From contig JAFCMP010000105.1 of the NCBI GenBank assembly GCA_017506865.1, positions 1 to 64,000 on the forward strand: DNA of 64,000 nucleotides. The letters are read 5' to 3'. The position numbers were made by a program, and so were the translations under genes. Positions 30,437 through 42,700 of the stretch are shown here, piece by piece; the first letter of the stretch is position 1; every line of letters starts with the position of its first letter. The DNA comes from Tribonema minus. Taxonomy: Eukaryota > Sar > Xanthophyceae > Tribonematales > Tribonemataceae. The notes below the pieces were generated by a model. It had not been told where the DNA came from and made no database searches. It was given only the letters and a program-made list of their open reading frames with translations.

Positions 30437-33400
30437 ATGGCAGGCATGTACCGTCCCATTTTCGCAACACAGGGCTCATCGTTGATAGAGCGCATAACGC
30501 GACGCAAGCGCGTGCGACGTCTGAGGGCCATGGACAACGCCGCAGCTACTACTGTGCAGGTACATACCGCTGACACGTTGATAGGTAGCGTTGCTTATAA
30601 GGGGAAGGCATACCTCTGAGTATGTACCTTGCCACGTGCTTAGGCGTACATGCTTGAAGTACAAGTACTCCTACATGGACGTATTCAGCTGGCACTGCGC
30701 GGTTCTCTCACTTGCTTCCAGCTTCTGGGATCTTTTGCATTTTACCTGTTTGCATGGCGGAATACAGAGTGGCAGCTGTACAAAAAATCCGCAGCACTTG
30801 GCTGGCGCTCAATCATCTGAATGATGTGCTGACGATAATGTATGTCACTCACATGGTGCAATCTGCTATCTCTAATTCAACGTAACCCTAACCCTACCCT
30901 ACTCTAATCCCGACCCTTAACCCTGCTCCGTAACCCTATGTTTGACCGCCACTAGTTCTCCTTGTCAAGTCAGTGGAGGTTGCTGGGGTGATGAGAGCTG
31001 CCTGCATATCTGTGCACATTGCTGACGTCGGAACCTCAAAATAGGTACTTCTAGCACTCACTTCAACATTAGGCAACTTTCTGATGTCTCTCGCTTGCCC
31101 CGCTCCCTGAAGTGCATAGTGCAGGGAACTCTTGCAGCAGCGCGTGCATGTAGCTGATTTCTGGAAGTTTGCCATGTAGTGGTAACTTCACTCAAATAAG
31201 AAAGTTGTGAAGTTGTACAACATTCCGGTAACTTCAACAAAGTGATGAAGTTGACCCAAGAAAGTTGTGGGTTACTTGACTCTCCCCCCCCCTTTGCCCC
31301 CCGTGCAGTGCATGGTGAGGGGAAAACTCTCGCGGCGGTGTGTGCAGCGAGCACGTTCTGCCAAGGCACTCACTCAGAGACACGTGGCTGCCAAACGAAT
31401 ACAGCGGGCGTGGCACGCATATGAAAAACGAGGCACCTGGTGGCAAGGGTAAGTCGTTATGTGGCCATGCGCATATGATCTGTCCCCGAGATTGCATCAA
31501 GTTCCAAGTTGCAAAAAGGGGGGGGGGGGAGGGGGCATACGCAGTTGTGAGGCAACTGCGACTTGATTGTTGAGGGCGCAAGGGGGGGGTGCGGGCGTGA
31601 TATCACTGTACACTCATCTTGAGCACTAAGTTTCACCAAAACGTGGAGCATGTAACATGTACCTATCGTGGAGTACTGTGGCCCCCTGCAGTAGGTAGCA
31701 CTCTCGATATTGATTCTACTTTACGGCACTTTTGGCAGAGCACAGCGGTTTTGGTAATTTGATGCGCACCCAGAGCCCTGCATTTGTGAAGGATACCTCA
31801 AAAACCACGTTGAGGTACCAGCATAGCCATCACACAACAATAACAGTACTACTGCTTGGACACAGCAACTGAAAAAAAACAAACTACTTCAAGTAGTTGT
31901 GATGACAAAGCTGCTGATGCTGCTGTGCCGGTCGCCCTCTGTGATGATCGTCATCGTTGCTGCAGCGCTGCACGTCAAAAGCATGATGCCGCCAGCGCCA
32001 TACAGGCGGTGTGGCGTGGAACTGCTGCAAGACTCCATCTCAAGCAGGTGAGTGAGTCGTTGAGTGAATGACTGAGTGACGACTCAGCCGTGCAAGACTC
32101 CATCTCAAGCAGGTGAATGAGTCATTGAGTCAAATGGCGACTTAGCATCGCTCGCACATGCTGCCCTCACAGAGGGAACACCAGATGGACCGGCACCACA
32201 GTTTTGGTCGTCTTGGGCAAACACTGATAGTTGATAGCATTGCTGTGCCCCCTAGTGATGTCCACACAAATGCAAACATACGCGCGCATGCACACGCACA
32301 CACACACACACGCATACACACACACGTGGCGGTGCCTCTCTCTGAACGCTTGGAGGCGCGCATTGTGATAGCAGCTGCAGTGCGTGCTTTGTTGTCGCTT
32401 TGTCAGGTGTACAGTTCATCTGCATGCACACACGGACATCTGCTGCGAGGCCCACATGGCCACACATCATGTCATCTTCGATTACTGTGTTGCATGCACT
32501 GTCAAGACTTGTTGCCTTGGCGCATGCGCCAGGGCGAATGCGATGTCAGGAGTAAGGCTTCAAGCCTAGTCTTGACCTGAAGGGAGTTGCGAACTGGCGT
32601 AACGCTCGCACATGTGTGGCACCTGCACATTTGTGGCACCTGCTCATTTGTAACGACCTCTGTTATGACACCCAAGCACGCATTATGGATGATGGTATCC
32701 ATCAAAGCCTCCTCCCTATCTTTGGGCGTGCACTCTGCCCCTGCAGCAACTACGAGACAACATGGTGTGGCAGCGGCGGTGCCGTGCCGCCATGCTGCTG
32801 CAGGCATTTGCCAGGGGCTTTGTAGCACGGCGACAGGTGGCTGCTGCGAAAGTGCAGCTGCGAGAAGCACAGCATCTGACAGCACGCCAACACAGCTCCG
32901 CTGTGGTGCTGCAGTGTCTGGCGCGGGGGTGGGTGGTGAGAAAGCGGTGAGTCGTGAGTGAGTCACCTTCTTTATTCCTGATGGCGCCCTTCACCTGATG
33001 GCGCCTGTGAAGGGCAGATGGACATCGATCCAAAATTGTAGGGTTGGCTAGGTGTCTCTGCTTCAAATTGCAGGCAGGGCCATAACCTACTCTGTTGGAG
33101 TCCGCATAGGAGACAAAGTTGGGTAGGTTTCTTGGTGCAGTGGAAGTGAAATACTAGATCCTGCTATGTGCTCTCCATGCGTGTACGCTTGAGGCGTACA
33201 TGACAAGGGGGCAGATGACCATGGGTGCAGCTGCAGCACAGTGCAAGGCTTTGGCTCGGTCAACTGCCGCAAACCATACCATTAAGTTGCAACGAATCAT
33301 TAATGATCAGTGCATGTTGCCTTGCATCGTTCCTTTGAATGAATTGAGCACTGCTTTGCTGGTGAATCAGATTTTGAAGTACTTCTGCAGTCACACAAGA

Positions 33401-33992
33401 ATGTAGCCATGGCCCTCAGCGCGCTTCAAGGACAGAAATTTCAGGCTGTTGTGCACTGGACAATGACCAGACATTTGAGCTTATGCACTCGCCTGATATG
33501 CAGCTCTCAGCAAAACGGGCTTTTTGAATCAGCTGTATGCTCACATCACACAATGCGTCTCAATGAGCTCCCTCCAGTCGCTGTGGTCGCCTGATGCGTA
33601 ACCTTCAAGTAGACCGCTGCATGCACAGAGCGATTACCTGGCGTATTGCCTTTACAGCTGCACCGCTGCAGCACTGAGAAGCCAACTCACTCAGACTGTC
33701 AACGCACATTTGTATCCATGCAGCAACGCACAATAAGTGATGGTTGCCTCATCACCAGCCCTGTGTGACCCCCCTTATCCTAACCCTGTTGCGGCGCAGC
33801 GTGGCCATATCACGGGCGGCCACAGTGCCATGGAACGCACGAGCCTTTGATGTACTTCAACTTGAAGATGGCGACGATCCAGCACCTCCGTACCCCTCGG
33901 GCAACGACTCTGAGGATGCACCACAAAACCCAGGAGTGCACTCTGAGCAGGAGTCGCAACGGCCCCACCCCAACCAAGAACCGGAAGACTAA
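30437..33992 (+). CDS. Multi-IQ-motif protein (probable calmodulin binder)
   Basis: Six exons join in phase: 30437-30559, 31309-31448, 31966-32047, 32173-32406, 32747-32946 and 33800-33992, giving 323 aa. The start is an ATG in the context catcATGGCA. Six IQ or IQ-like segments occur: AATTVQCMVRGKLSRR (across exons 1-2), AAKRIQRAWHAYEKRG, ASAIQAVWRGTAARLH, a weaker one in exon 4 (ARIVIAAAVRALLSL), AMLLQAFARGFVARRQ and AVVLQCLARGWVVRKR. The tail is acidic and Pro-rich. IQ helices bind calmodulin or light chains; there is no motor domain, so a scaffold role is inferred. Exon 4 contains a CA microsatellite read in frame as alternating Ala/His and Thr/His. The upstream locus ends only 500 bases away and may be part of the same gene. 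Confidence 0.7.
30884..30946. repeat. Degenerate interstitial telomere-type repeat
   Basis: Imperfect CCCTAA units with interruptions, in intron 1 of the multi-IQ gene. Confidence 0.65.
31095..31170 (+). pseudogene. Fossil duplicate of multi-IQ exon 2 start
   Basis: This block resembles the acceptor and first ~50 bases of exon 2 (31290-31360), including gtgcatagtg versus gtgcatggtg and an Arg-rich follow-on, but it carries a stop and several indels. It lies about 210 bases upstream of the real exon, in the same orientation, inside intron 1. Confidence 0.5.
32025..32135 (+). repeat. Tandem duplication of an exon end and its splice donor
   Basis: A unit reading gcaagactccatctcaagca followed by a GTGA donor occurs twice, at about 32028 and 32093. 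The first copy is the end of exon 3 of the multi-IQ gene, with donor GTGAGTGAGT; the second, 65 bases downstream, keeps the exon end and a slightly altered donor GTGAATGAGT. Confidence 0.75.
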
Positions 33993-36716
33993 GTTTACTT
34001 TGTAGACGTTTGTGCTGACGGTTCGGTGTGTGTCAGTGCTTGTGTACAGTTGCGGCAGTGATAGAAGTCTGTGATAACTGGCAATGTCATGGTCTTTGGT
34101 GCAAGTGGAATTGTGTGCGTGGAGCTTGCTGTCAGCGGCCCACAGTATATTGGAGGGCAGTGACATTACTGAAGCACTAGCGATCTACTGTGTCGCAATC
34201 CCAACATTGGCTTGGCGATGATCCCAGCATGAATATGCTATCTCCATTGGATGAGTCTGGCATTGCACTCTTGCGCACGGCCGCACAATGTCATTGACCT
34301 TTTGAGTCGGGTGCCTTTTTGCAGCATGCTGTCTGCACGGTTGCATATGGAGGCATGCCATCATGGAGCACCTGAATCGGCATCGCTGTTTTGCCACAAA
34401 GTGTGCATTGATCATGCATGTCACAGCTCAGCGCCAAATTAAGGGCAACCTTGTTACCCAAATGACAACCATGAAGCAAGACTCTACTGCTCGAGTTCCA
34501 CTGGCATGTTCTAGTCTTCATCCAGCACGCACACGCTGGTGATGATTGCAACTTATTGAATATAATGGGTGTGCGTGCGATGTGCAATCCAGGGGAGTAA
34601 ATCCCAGCCTGATGAGAGGACGATGAACATGGATCCTTCCGTTGGCGGCCACAGGCAGAGAGAGGCCCCTGGCTTCTGCCAGGCTCGGCACGCCAGCAGC
34701 ATTGTCCCCTGCAAGTCCATCTCGCCATAGCATGCTTTATCGCAGCACTCCTTTCGCAGAATGGGGCCTTCCCCCCGGGCCTGCTAGCATGACGCACCTG
34801 GTCCTACGCCCCTTCTGCTTCGTGATATCCGTGTTTCAAGTGCAATATGTCTCACTATCGGACCAATTCCCCGCATCTTACCCACAGGACAAGCAGGAAA
34901 CACCATGACTCTCTTTTGATGGGTGGGCTGTACTTTTTAGCGTATATTATCGATATCATTCGCGCACCCTGTCCCTCCGTCCTACTCTCAATCCCGATGT
35001 TACTTCATGGGCTTCATGCACGTCTTTGGCTCAAAAAGCTTCAAAGTCCCATGGAAAGCCATATCTGTCTTGTCCATCACACATGGGCTTGAAGTTGTGG
35101 AAGTTGAAGTTGGGCTGAGATTGTGCTGTTCATGTGTTTTGGCGTGGTGACAGCACCGTGTAGTGGTAATGCAGATGTTATACCGCAGCATGTATATGAT
35201 CCGCAATGTATGCCTCAAGACAACAGCACGTACGTTTTAGGAAGAAAGGGGCATTGTTCATTTTTTTACAGCCAGGCAAAGTTGGGGCCTGCGATACAAG
35301 TACTCTTGAGCCCTATCATGGGTTTCATTATGTGCTGCCAGCTGCCAACTATGTATCATTTTATGAGTCCTGTGCAAGGACGTTACGCTCCCTTAGAGCT
35401 GATCTAGGGCACCACAACAGCCAGGAGGGCGCATAGACATGCTAACATGTATTGTACTCCAGGGATCGCACTGGTGCTCACATTATGTCCTAGCTAAAGT
35501 TGTGCAAACCCGGCCCTACCCTTACAAAAAGCTGACCCTAACTCCAAGCCCTAACAATACTGCTGCTGCAACTAGGGTTAGGGTTGCAACGCTCACCTTC
35601 AACCCTGCACCATAAGCATTTTGATAAACTCAATGAAAAATTTGATAAATTCAATAAAGAATATAGCAATAAATAAAAATGAAAAAACAACACAAATCTA
35701 ATTATTTTTATCAGAAATATGTAAATCTACAAAACAATGCATTTTTTTTGTTTAGTTTTTTTCCTATCACCCTCCAACAACTGTGAAAACATGTGGTGCA
35801 GTTGACAGCTCTTGGCGCAGGCAATCCAGCGGTGGCTCATAGACATTTTAATTGAACGCAACGGACCTGCAAGCAAAATGTGGCAAAGCTTTCGTGTGTT
35901 GCTTATCTGGGCTCTCCGCAGCAAACGTGAAGGAATGAACACCGATGAAATGAGTTGCAGGTGATGCACTCCAAACATGTCTCGTATACATGAACGTCCG
36001 TACCGCCAATATCACCATAACTCTCGTCAAATGTCCATCACTGTCGCCCATTGCATGCACTGTAATGCTGTGTATGCATGCCGTGTGTAGATCGCTTATG
36101 CGGGCACTGTGTCGCTGTGCGGCCTCTGAGATGCAGAAGACAACACAGTCACCATCCTCTTGACCCTGCTGCGGAATCGCCACCAGATGAGTTCACACCG
36201 CAATTTCTCACAGAGCCTCTGGGATTGGATCTGAGGTGTGCAATCACCCACGAGAGTGCCGCATGGTGGTGCGCGCATCCGCTAAATATGCTGCCGCAGC
36301 AGCAGCAGCGGCAGCGGCGGCGGGTCAGCTGCATGCATATGCAGCAGCAGCGGCAGCAGCGTTTCGCGGCCAGCCCGCTGGCGGCAAAGGTTGTGTGCTG
36401 CAAACGCTTGGGGCGCGTTGCAGGCGCACATCTCGTGTGGCACAAGGCGCCGACTGCGCGTGATGGGTGTAGCCTGCCGTAAGGCACGCGTGCGCACCGC
36501 TACGGCCGCAACTCATGACCGTATTGCCCTCAAGCGCTGCCGCTGTGCACCCATGCCCCTGCAAGGAGCTGTCGTCTCCGCTGCTGCCCCTGCGGCCTTT
36601 CGCGGCAGCTCAGGGGCATCCCCCCTCATCTTCCTTGCCGCAGCAAGCGCTCAGTGTCGCATCAGAGCCCCGCTGCAGCGATGGCCTGTAATGTTAAATG
36701 ACAAGCCGCAGTCGCG
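33993..36716. other. Intergenic region, no gene recognised
   Basis: Lies between the 3' ends of two convergent genes. It contains imperfect CCCTAA/TTAGGG units at 35513-35588, an AT-rich island at 35620-35765 and GCA-triplet tracts around 36290-36365 that keep several frames open. I found no exon chain or protein family. Confidence 0.45.
35620..35765. other. AT-rich island
   Basis: About 145 bases composed almost entirely of A and T (for example 'aataaataaaaatgaaaaaa'), abruptly different from the surrounding DNA. It could be an organelle-derived insert, a matrix attachment region or a remnant of an AT-rich element. No open frame or RNA motif is evident. Confidence 0.55.
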
Positions 36717-39700
36717 CTACACAGCAGTGCTCTCCTCCTCCTTAAGCACAGGCACCCCGCTCTCCTCCCCATGCCCCTGCACAACAGCAGCGCCAGCAGC
36801 AGCAGCAGCAGCAGCGGTGGCGGCAGGGCTCTCCTCTTCCTCATGCGCCGCCGCCACCGCCGTTGCCGCCGCCACTGCTGCCCGTTCCAGCGACAACGCA
36901 GTCTCCCGCAGCTGCACCGCCACGCGCAGTGACTCCCCGCTCATCAACCCCACACAGACCCGCGCACTTCCTCCTTGTGAAGCACCTCCCCCCGCCATGA
37001 TCGGGGCTCCATTGGGCCCCCCTGTGCCATCCAGCACAGGCAGGTATTTGATGCCGTTGGACTCTAGGCAGTCGGCAGCGGCGCGCAGTGGGCCGCCTTC
37101 GTGTACAGCAAGGTAGTGGCGGCTGCAGATGTCGCCGGCGGTCATGTCGAAGCTGTGGCCAGCCTCTGCGGCGCGGATGACGTCGCGCACCGTTGCGATG
37201 CCCAGGATGGCCTGCGGTCACAGTTGAAGTCGAGTTGAAGTCAATGATGCTCAGATGGTGTTGCACAGGAGTTGAAGTCAATGATGTTGAGATGGTGTTG
37301 CGCACCGCTACGATGCCCAGGATGGCCTGCAGTCACAGTCAAAGTTGAAGTTGAAGTCAATGATTTCCAGATGGTGTTGCACACTGTGGCGATGCCCAGG
37401 ATGGCCTGCGGTCACAGTTGAAGTTGAAGTCAATGATTTTCAGATGGTGTTGCGCAGAAGTTGAAGTCAACGATGTTGAGATGGTGTTGCACACCCTGGC
37501 GATGCACAGGATGGCCTGCGATCACAGTTGAAGTTGAAGTTGGAGACAATGATTATCAGATGGCGTTGCGGGTGCAAGCTTGTGCCAACACTATGGTTGG
37601 AGAATGTTTCCTGCTACAGCTTCTGGCTGCAGATGACTACTGGCTGCAATGCCTGCAACTGGAACCTATGGTCAGGTTGCGGTGGCCAGCGCTTGCAGCA
37701 CGGATGACGCCACGTACAATTGCGAGTCGTGTGTACGTCCTTGGTTGGTTGAAGTAGTTGTAGTCGTCGCAAGCGAGTGTGTTGACGTGTGAGCATGCGC
37801 AATATAGCCGTTGACATCGTTACCCGAGGAAAACCGCATGTAGGCATCAAAGTCGCCACGGCTGGCCTCAGTGGCGCTGATGACATCACCGAGAGGCAAT
37901 GCCCACAGCGCAATGCTGAGCACATGCTGCAACATACTTGAAGCGAACGTTGCACCGAAGTTTTGTCTAGGCACAAAACCTACTACACATTATTTTGAAT
38001 CAATTAAGAGCTGGTTCACAACATTCAAACATCAAACGGTGACACCCCACAAGTTCCATATGCGCTTTTCAGCACAAAAGTTGTGATACCATTCCCCCTA
38101 AATGTGAGCTGCTCCAACAATTGCCCCTGCGCTACTTGCCAGTTGCAGCCAACATCCGACGCTACCGCATCATGAGCCAAATCAAACTTCAACATGTGTC
38201 TCACCGCTCCCCCGCGCGCCACTAGCTGCTCCGGCGTCAGAATCCCCCCCATGCCCCCCAACCCCTCATCCCCCTGAGGCACCCCCCCCCCGGCGCGACC
38301 ACCACCGCCACATCGCACCGGTGGTGCTGGAACAGCGCCGCAGCAGCACTCAGCGGCGCCGCAGCAGCGATCAGCAGAACCTCCGGCAACAGCGCATCTC
38401 GCACGGCAAGCGTTGCCATAACAGCCTGCCTGCGCGCTGCCACCGACATGCCCATTTCTACATAACCAATGGGGACAGGGGCCACAGGGGCGAACTGAGG
38501 GGTTTCCGTGTCGCTGAGGAGGAGCACTGCTGCATCTGCGGGCGGCGGCGGCGGGGGGAGCACTGCTGCGGAGCGCGATTGGACGAGCTCAACCAGGAGG
38601 GACGCTACGCCGGCGCTGGGGGGAAAAGGGGGGGAGGGGCGTATGGGAATTGAGGGGTGTTGAAGTAAACATGCTGCACGTGATATACGACGTATGCACA
38701 CGCACATGGAGCTCGGGGCATTGTGGCAAGCATGCGGCCATGAGGGTACACAAAACGTCATGCATGTGCAACCACCTTGAACCTCCAGGCGACCTTAGGA
38801 TCATCTGAGTCTCGGCCCACAATCCAGCTACATAGCTGCACATACCCATGAGGCCTTGCCAGCTGGAAGCTGCTGCACAAGCTACATCTGTGAGCTTATT
38901 GTGAATGGTGTAGTAGTACTTCAAGTTCATCAGCAACGCCCTGTACACCGCCAGTGCCAAAAGCTTGTCCTTCATGCCCAAAAGCAATCACACTACTCAT
39001 CACTAAGCCACTGTGTGCATGACCCTCACTGCCGCTGAAGGCACACCCCACTATTCTCCTGCACTCCTTTCATCTGCTCTGAATACAGACTCGCATGGCC
39101 ATGAGCGGCAACGCAATGTCGTGCGTTACTTCAAACAGCAGTAGACGTACTCGACTCCTGTACTCTGACTCGTCAACTCAGACTCACCTGGCCATGAGCG
39201 GCAGCACAATGTCATAGTCGCGCGTGAGCTCAAACAGCAGCAGCGAGCTCGTAAGCGGCGCCCGATACACCGCCGCCAACACTGACGCCGCTCCCACCAT
39301 ACTGTACGCCGGCGCCGCCGCCACCTGCAGCAGTCCATCCGCGAAAGCGCCACCGCTGGCCACCTGCGCAAAGTGCGCAGTTGACGACACTGCCGCTAGG
39401 AGCATGACTACGCCACGCTGATAGAAGGCGCCGGCGGTGGCGCCGAGGAATAGGGAGGGTGCAAAGGTGCCGCCCACGAGGCCCGAGCCGAAGCATGCCG
39501 CCGTTGTCGCAGCCTTGAGGATGCAGAGTTGAAGTAGCTGGAGGGTGCCGTAGCGGCCGGTGTTGGCCAACAGGCTGCGCGTGAGGCGTTAGCAGGGGGG
39601 GGGGGGGGGGGACTATGTGGTAAGGGGGGTGAGCGCTGCTGCAGATGCCTGCTGCTGAGCATCACTGCTGAGGGTATTCTATGAATGAGCACTGCTGCCA

Positions 39701-42700
39701 ATCATGTGCTGACTGCTGCCCCCCCAGCGAGCTGTGATGACTTCATGACTTCAAGCCTGTCATGTAGGTGATTGCAGTCCTACATTGCATGTGCGGTTTA
39801 GAATTGTATGCGTGAATGTAAGGGGGAGCGCCTCTGAATACAGGGCATTTACAATGAGCAAAGCAACAAGTGTGCAAGCCCAATTCCACGACCCTACCGG
39901 GCACTTGCTGAAATCTGCCATGAGTCGAGGAGGCCAGTGCGGCATAGGTACTAACACTCGGTACCTACATGCACAAGCGGACCTACACATGCATACCCAT
40001 ACAAGCATGGGGGACCAGGTCAGCGACCTGTCATGGGAGTTCCCATGGGTGTGAAGTGCACTACAAAGGCAACAAACAATGGGACATGCACACATCTATA
40101 GACTATAGTGCAACACATCAAGTGCCAAAGACTCTATGTGAGAGGATGACAGTCACCTAAGTGACTAGACGTACGATGTGAGTGTCTCGTGACCGAAGAA
40201 CACAATGGCAATTTAGTGTACTCGGCAGAGGTGGCAAACTGTGGAATCGCAAAATGATACAGCCCAGCAATAGCGTGCGACATTTTCACTCTACAGCACA
40301 CAAAAAAGCAGAAGTGACTACAGTAAACTTACGATGTCAGTGTCTCATAGCCAAAAAACAGGATCTGCGGAAACCACAGCCCCACAAAGCCTGTGAAGGC
40401 AGCCCCAATGAGTGGCTTCACTCCTGCTGGTACGTCCCGCATGAATGCAAAGCCCAGCTGTGTGCCATCAAACACGTCTTTGCTCTTCTCCAGGAACCAC
40501 TGTAAATGGAAGACAAGCATGAAAACAGCAGATCAGGGCATGAGAGGAGAGACCATTTGAAAGGTCAGGCAGTGTATTTGTTTCAAACATGATGGGGATG
40601 CAGGTGACGCAGACTTGCATGTGGTACGCAACCAAGAAAATGTGCAACATGAGTTGAGCAGCATAACCGGTTGATCTGTAGCGATGCACCACTGATTTGA
40701 AGGCTGATTTGAAGGGATGAATGTTCAGATGCTTGAGGATACTTACGAAGTGCTACTGGTACCGCGTATTTGTCTGTGTGCGTCAAGAGGGAATGGCTTC
40801 AAACATTGATGTACAGTACTTCAAGCTGTAGCACGATCAAGCGACATGATGTTCATTTTTCAATGAGCATAGACACAAGTGGCGATGGGTTTCACAGTCA
40901 TTCCATGACTTGCGTAGGTGTACTGTGCCACATCCGAATCGTAGATCAGCACCTCATCGACTTGTTTGAGCAAGATGGCAACACAGGCCCTGTAAACCCC
41001 ACTCTTGCCCTAAACTCATACTAAACCTAGCTTCGTACCTACTTTCATATGAAAAAGTCGATGGACGTGTGCTATGTTAACAGTCAGCATCGTCATTACA
41101 TGCTGGGAGTGCAGTGCCTTAATCACCAGAGCAGGCAGCAGCAGAGCCAACCACGTGACTACCGCCACGCCACACCAAAACCCTCATCACCCTGCACCTC
41201 ACCTTGAACATAATGGCCACGATGCCGCTGCAGAACCCCAGCCCCAGATACAGTGGCAGCTCCACCAGCGGACTCGCAAGATTGTAGGGCGCAGGGTGCA
41301 GTGCGTACTCCTCGTGCAGGCCCAGGCGCGCCACCAACGCCGCCAGCGCAGCGCACAGCAGCGTAGACGCCACAGCACTCTTGCTGAGCGCTGCTGCCCC
41401 CGCGTCCGCCGCCAGCGAGTCCCCCACAATCTCCAGCGAAAAGAAGACGCCGGCGATGGGCGCATTGAAGCCTGCGGCGACACCTGCCGCGGCACCTGCG
41501 CCCAGTAATGTGCGCTGGCGCTCCACAGAGAGGTCGCGCCAGGCGCAGACGATGCGGCTGCAGGCGACGCCAAGTTCGACAGCGGGGCCCTCGGGACCGA
41601 GGGAGTTGCCGGTGCCAAGGGTGAGGATGGCGGCACAGGCTTTGCCGAGGGCGCGTAGGGGGTTTGCGGCAGTGCCGTTGTCCACCTGGTCAGGTGCGGT
41701 TGGTGGGGTGGTGGTGGTGGTGTTGAAGTGTGAGAAGGGGGTGTGGCACTTGTAAGCTTTAAAGGGGGGGGGGTGGAGATGAGACAAGTAGATGACTGTG
41801 CAGCGGGTGCAAGGGCATCAATGTCGCCTGTGTGCAGGGCTGCAAGCTTATGGTTCAACGTTTCTGGACATGATTGTGCGGCCATGCGAATGTACTGTAT
41901 ATATTCACAGGTTCAATGCGGCTGACATGTACTGATGGCTCCCGGTGCAATCGAGCACGGGTAACTCCAACCGCTAAATAAGCGTTGAAGTCTGGGGCTT
42001 GTGCAGCACTCATATGTACAGGCAGTGATCCGCCATGCCTTGTGCTCGGCAGCCCAAAGTTATGTATGTGTAGCAGGGCATGCCACTGTGTCTCGCTGCG
42101 CTGTTGCTCGTGGCGTGCCTTCGCACTGTATTTCAAGTACACTTCTACCAGGACCAAGCCATGTGAGACGTCGCGTTCACATGCATGCACTGAACCCTTA
42201 GATGCGGAAATTGACGCATGTATACAGCAGTATGATGGTCACGTTAGGAACTGCACCTCACCTCTTCAATCAGACCTCCCAGTCCTGGCCCAAAGTCCTG
42301 TTTGGGCGTACACGCCCGCGCCGCCACCACGCCAATGGCACCAAGTATGGGGATCAGCGCCACCACCAGCTGGCTGTACTCAATGGGGAAGTTGCCCACG
42401 AAGTCTCCGTAGAGGTACTTCTTGACAAGCCCTATTGCAAGCTTGAAAAGGGTCACGCAGCCTCCCGTGGAGGCTCCTATCAGCGCCGACAGCAGCAGAA
42501 AGTTGAACTCTCGCGCGATGCCAAGGTCCGGCTGCGTGGTATCCAAACCGCGCTTGGCAAATGCAAAAAAGTCGTATGGGTCTCCTCCGGCCGCTTGTGG
42601 GGTAGGTGGAGGAAGCGGTGGTGGAACCACCTTTGAGTCGGGCTGCTGACGCTCGGCGTTGGTAATCGTTAATGAACTCCTGGGCCAGCTGCCTGCTGCG

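Noticed and set aside
30768-30839. Possible extra IQ exon (AAVQKIRSTWLAL) in the multi-IQ gene
   Set aside because: Its phase does not fit either neighbour, while exons 30559 and 31309 join directly in phase and form an intact IQ motif. It may be a decayed exon.
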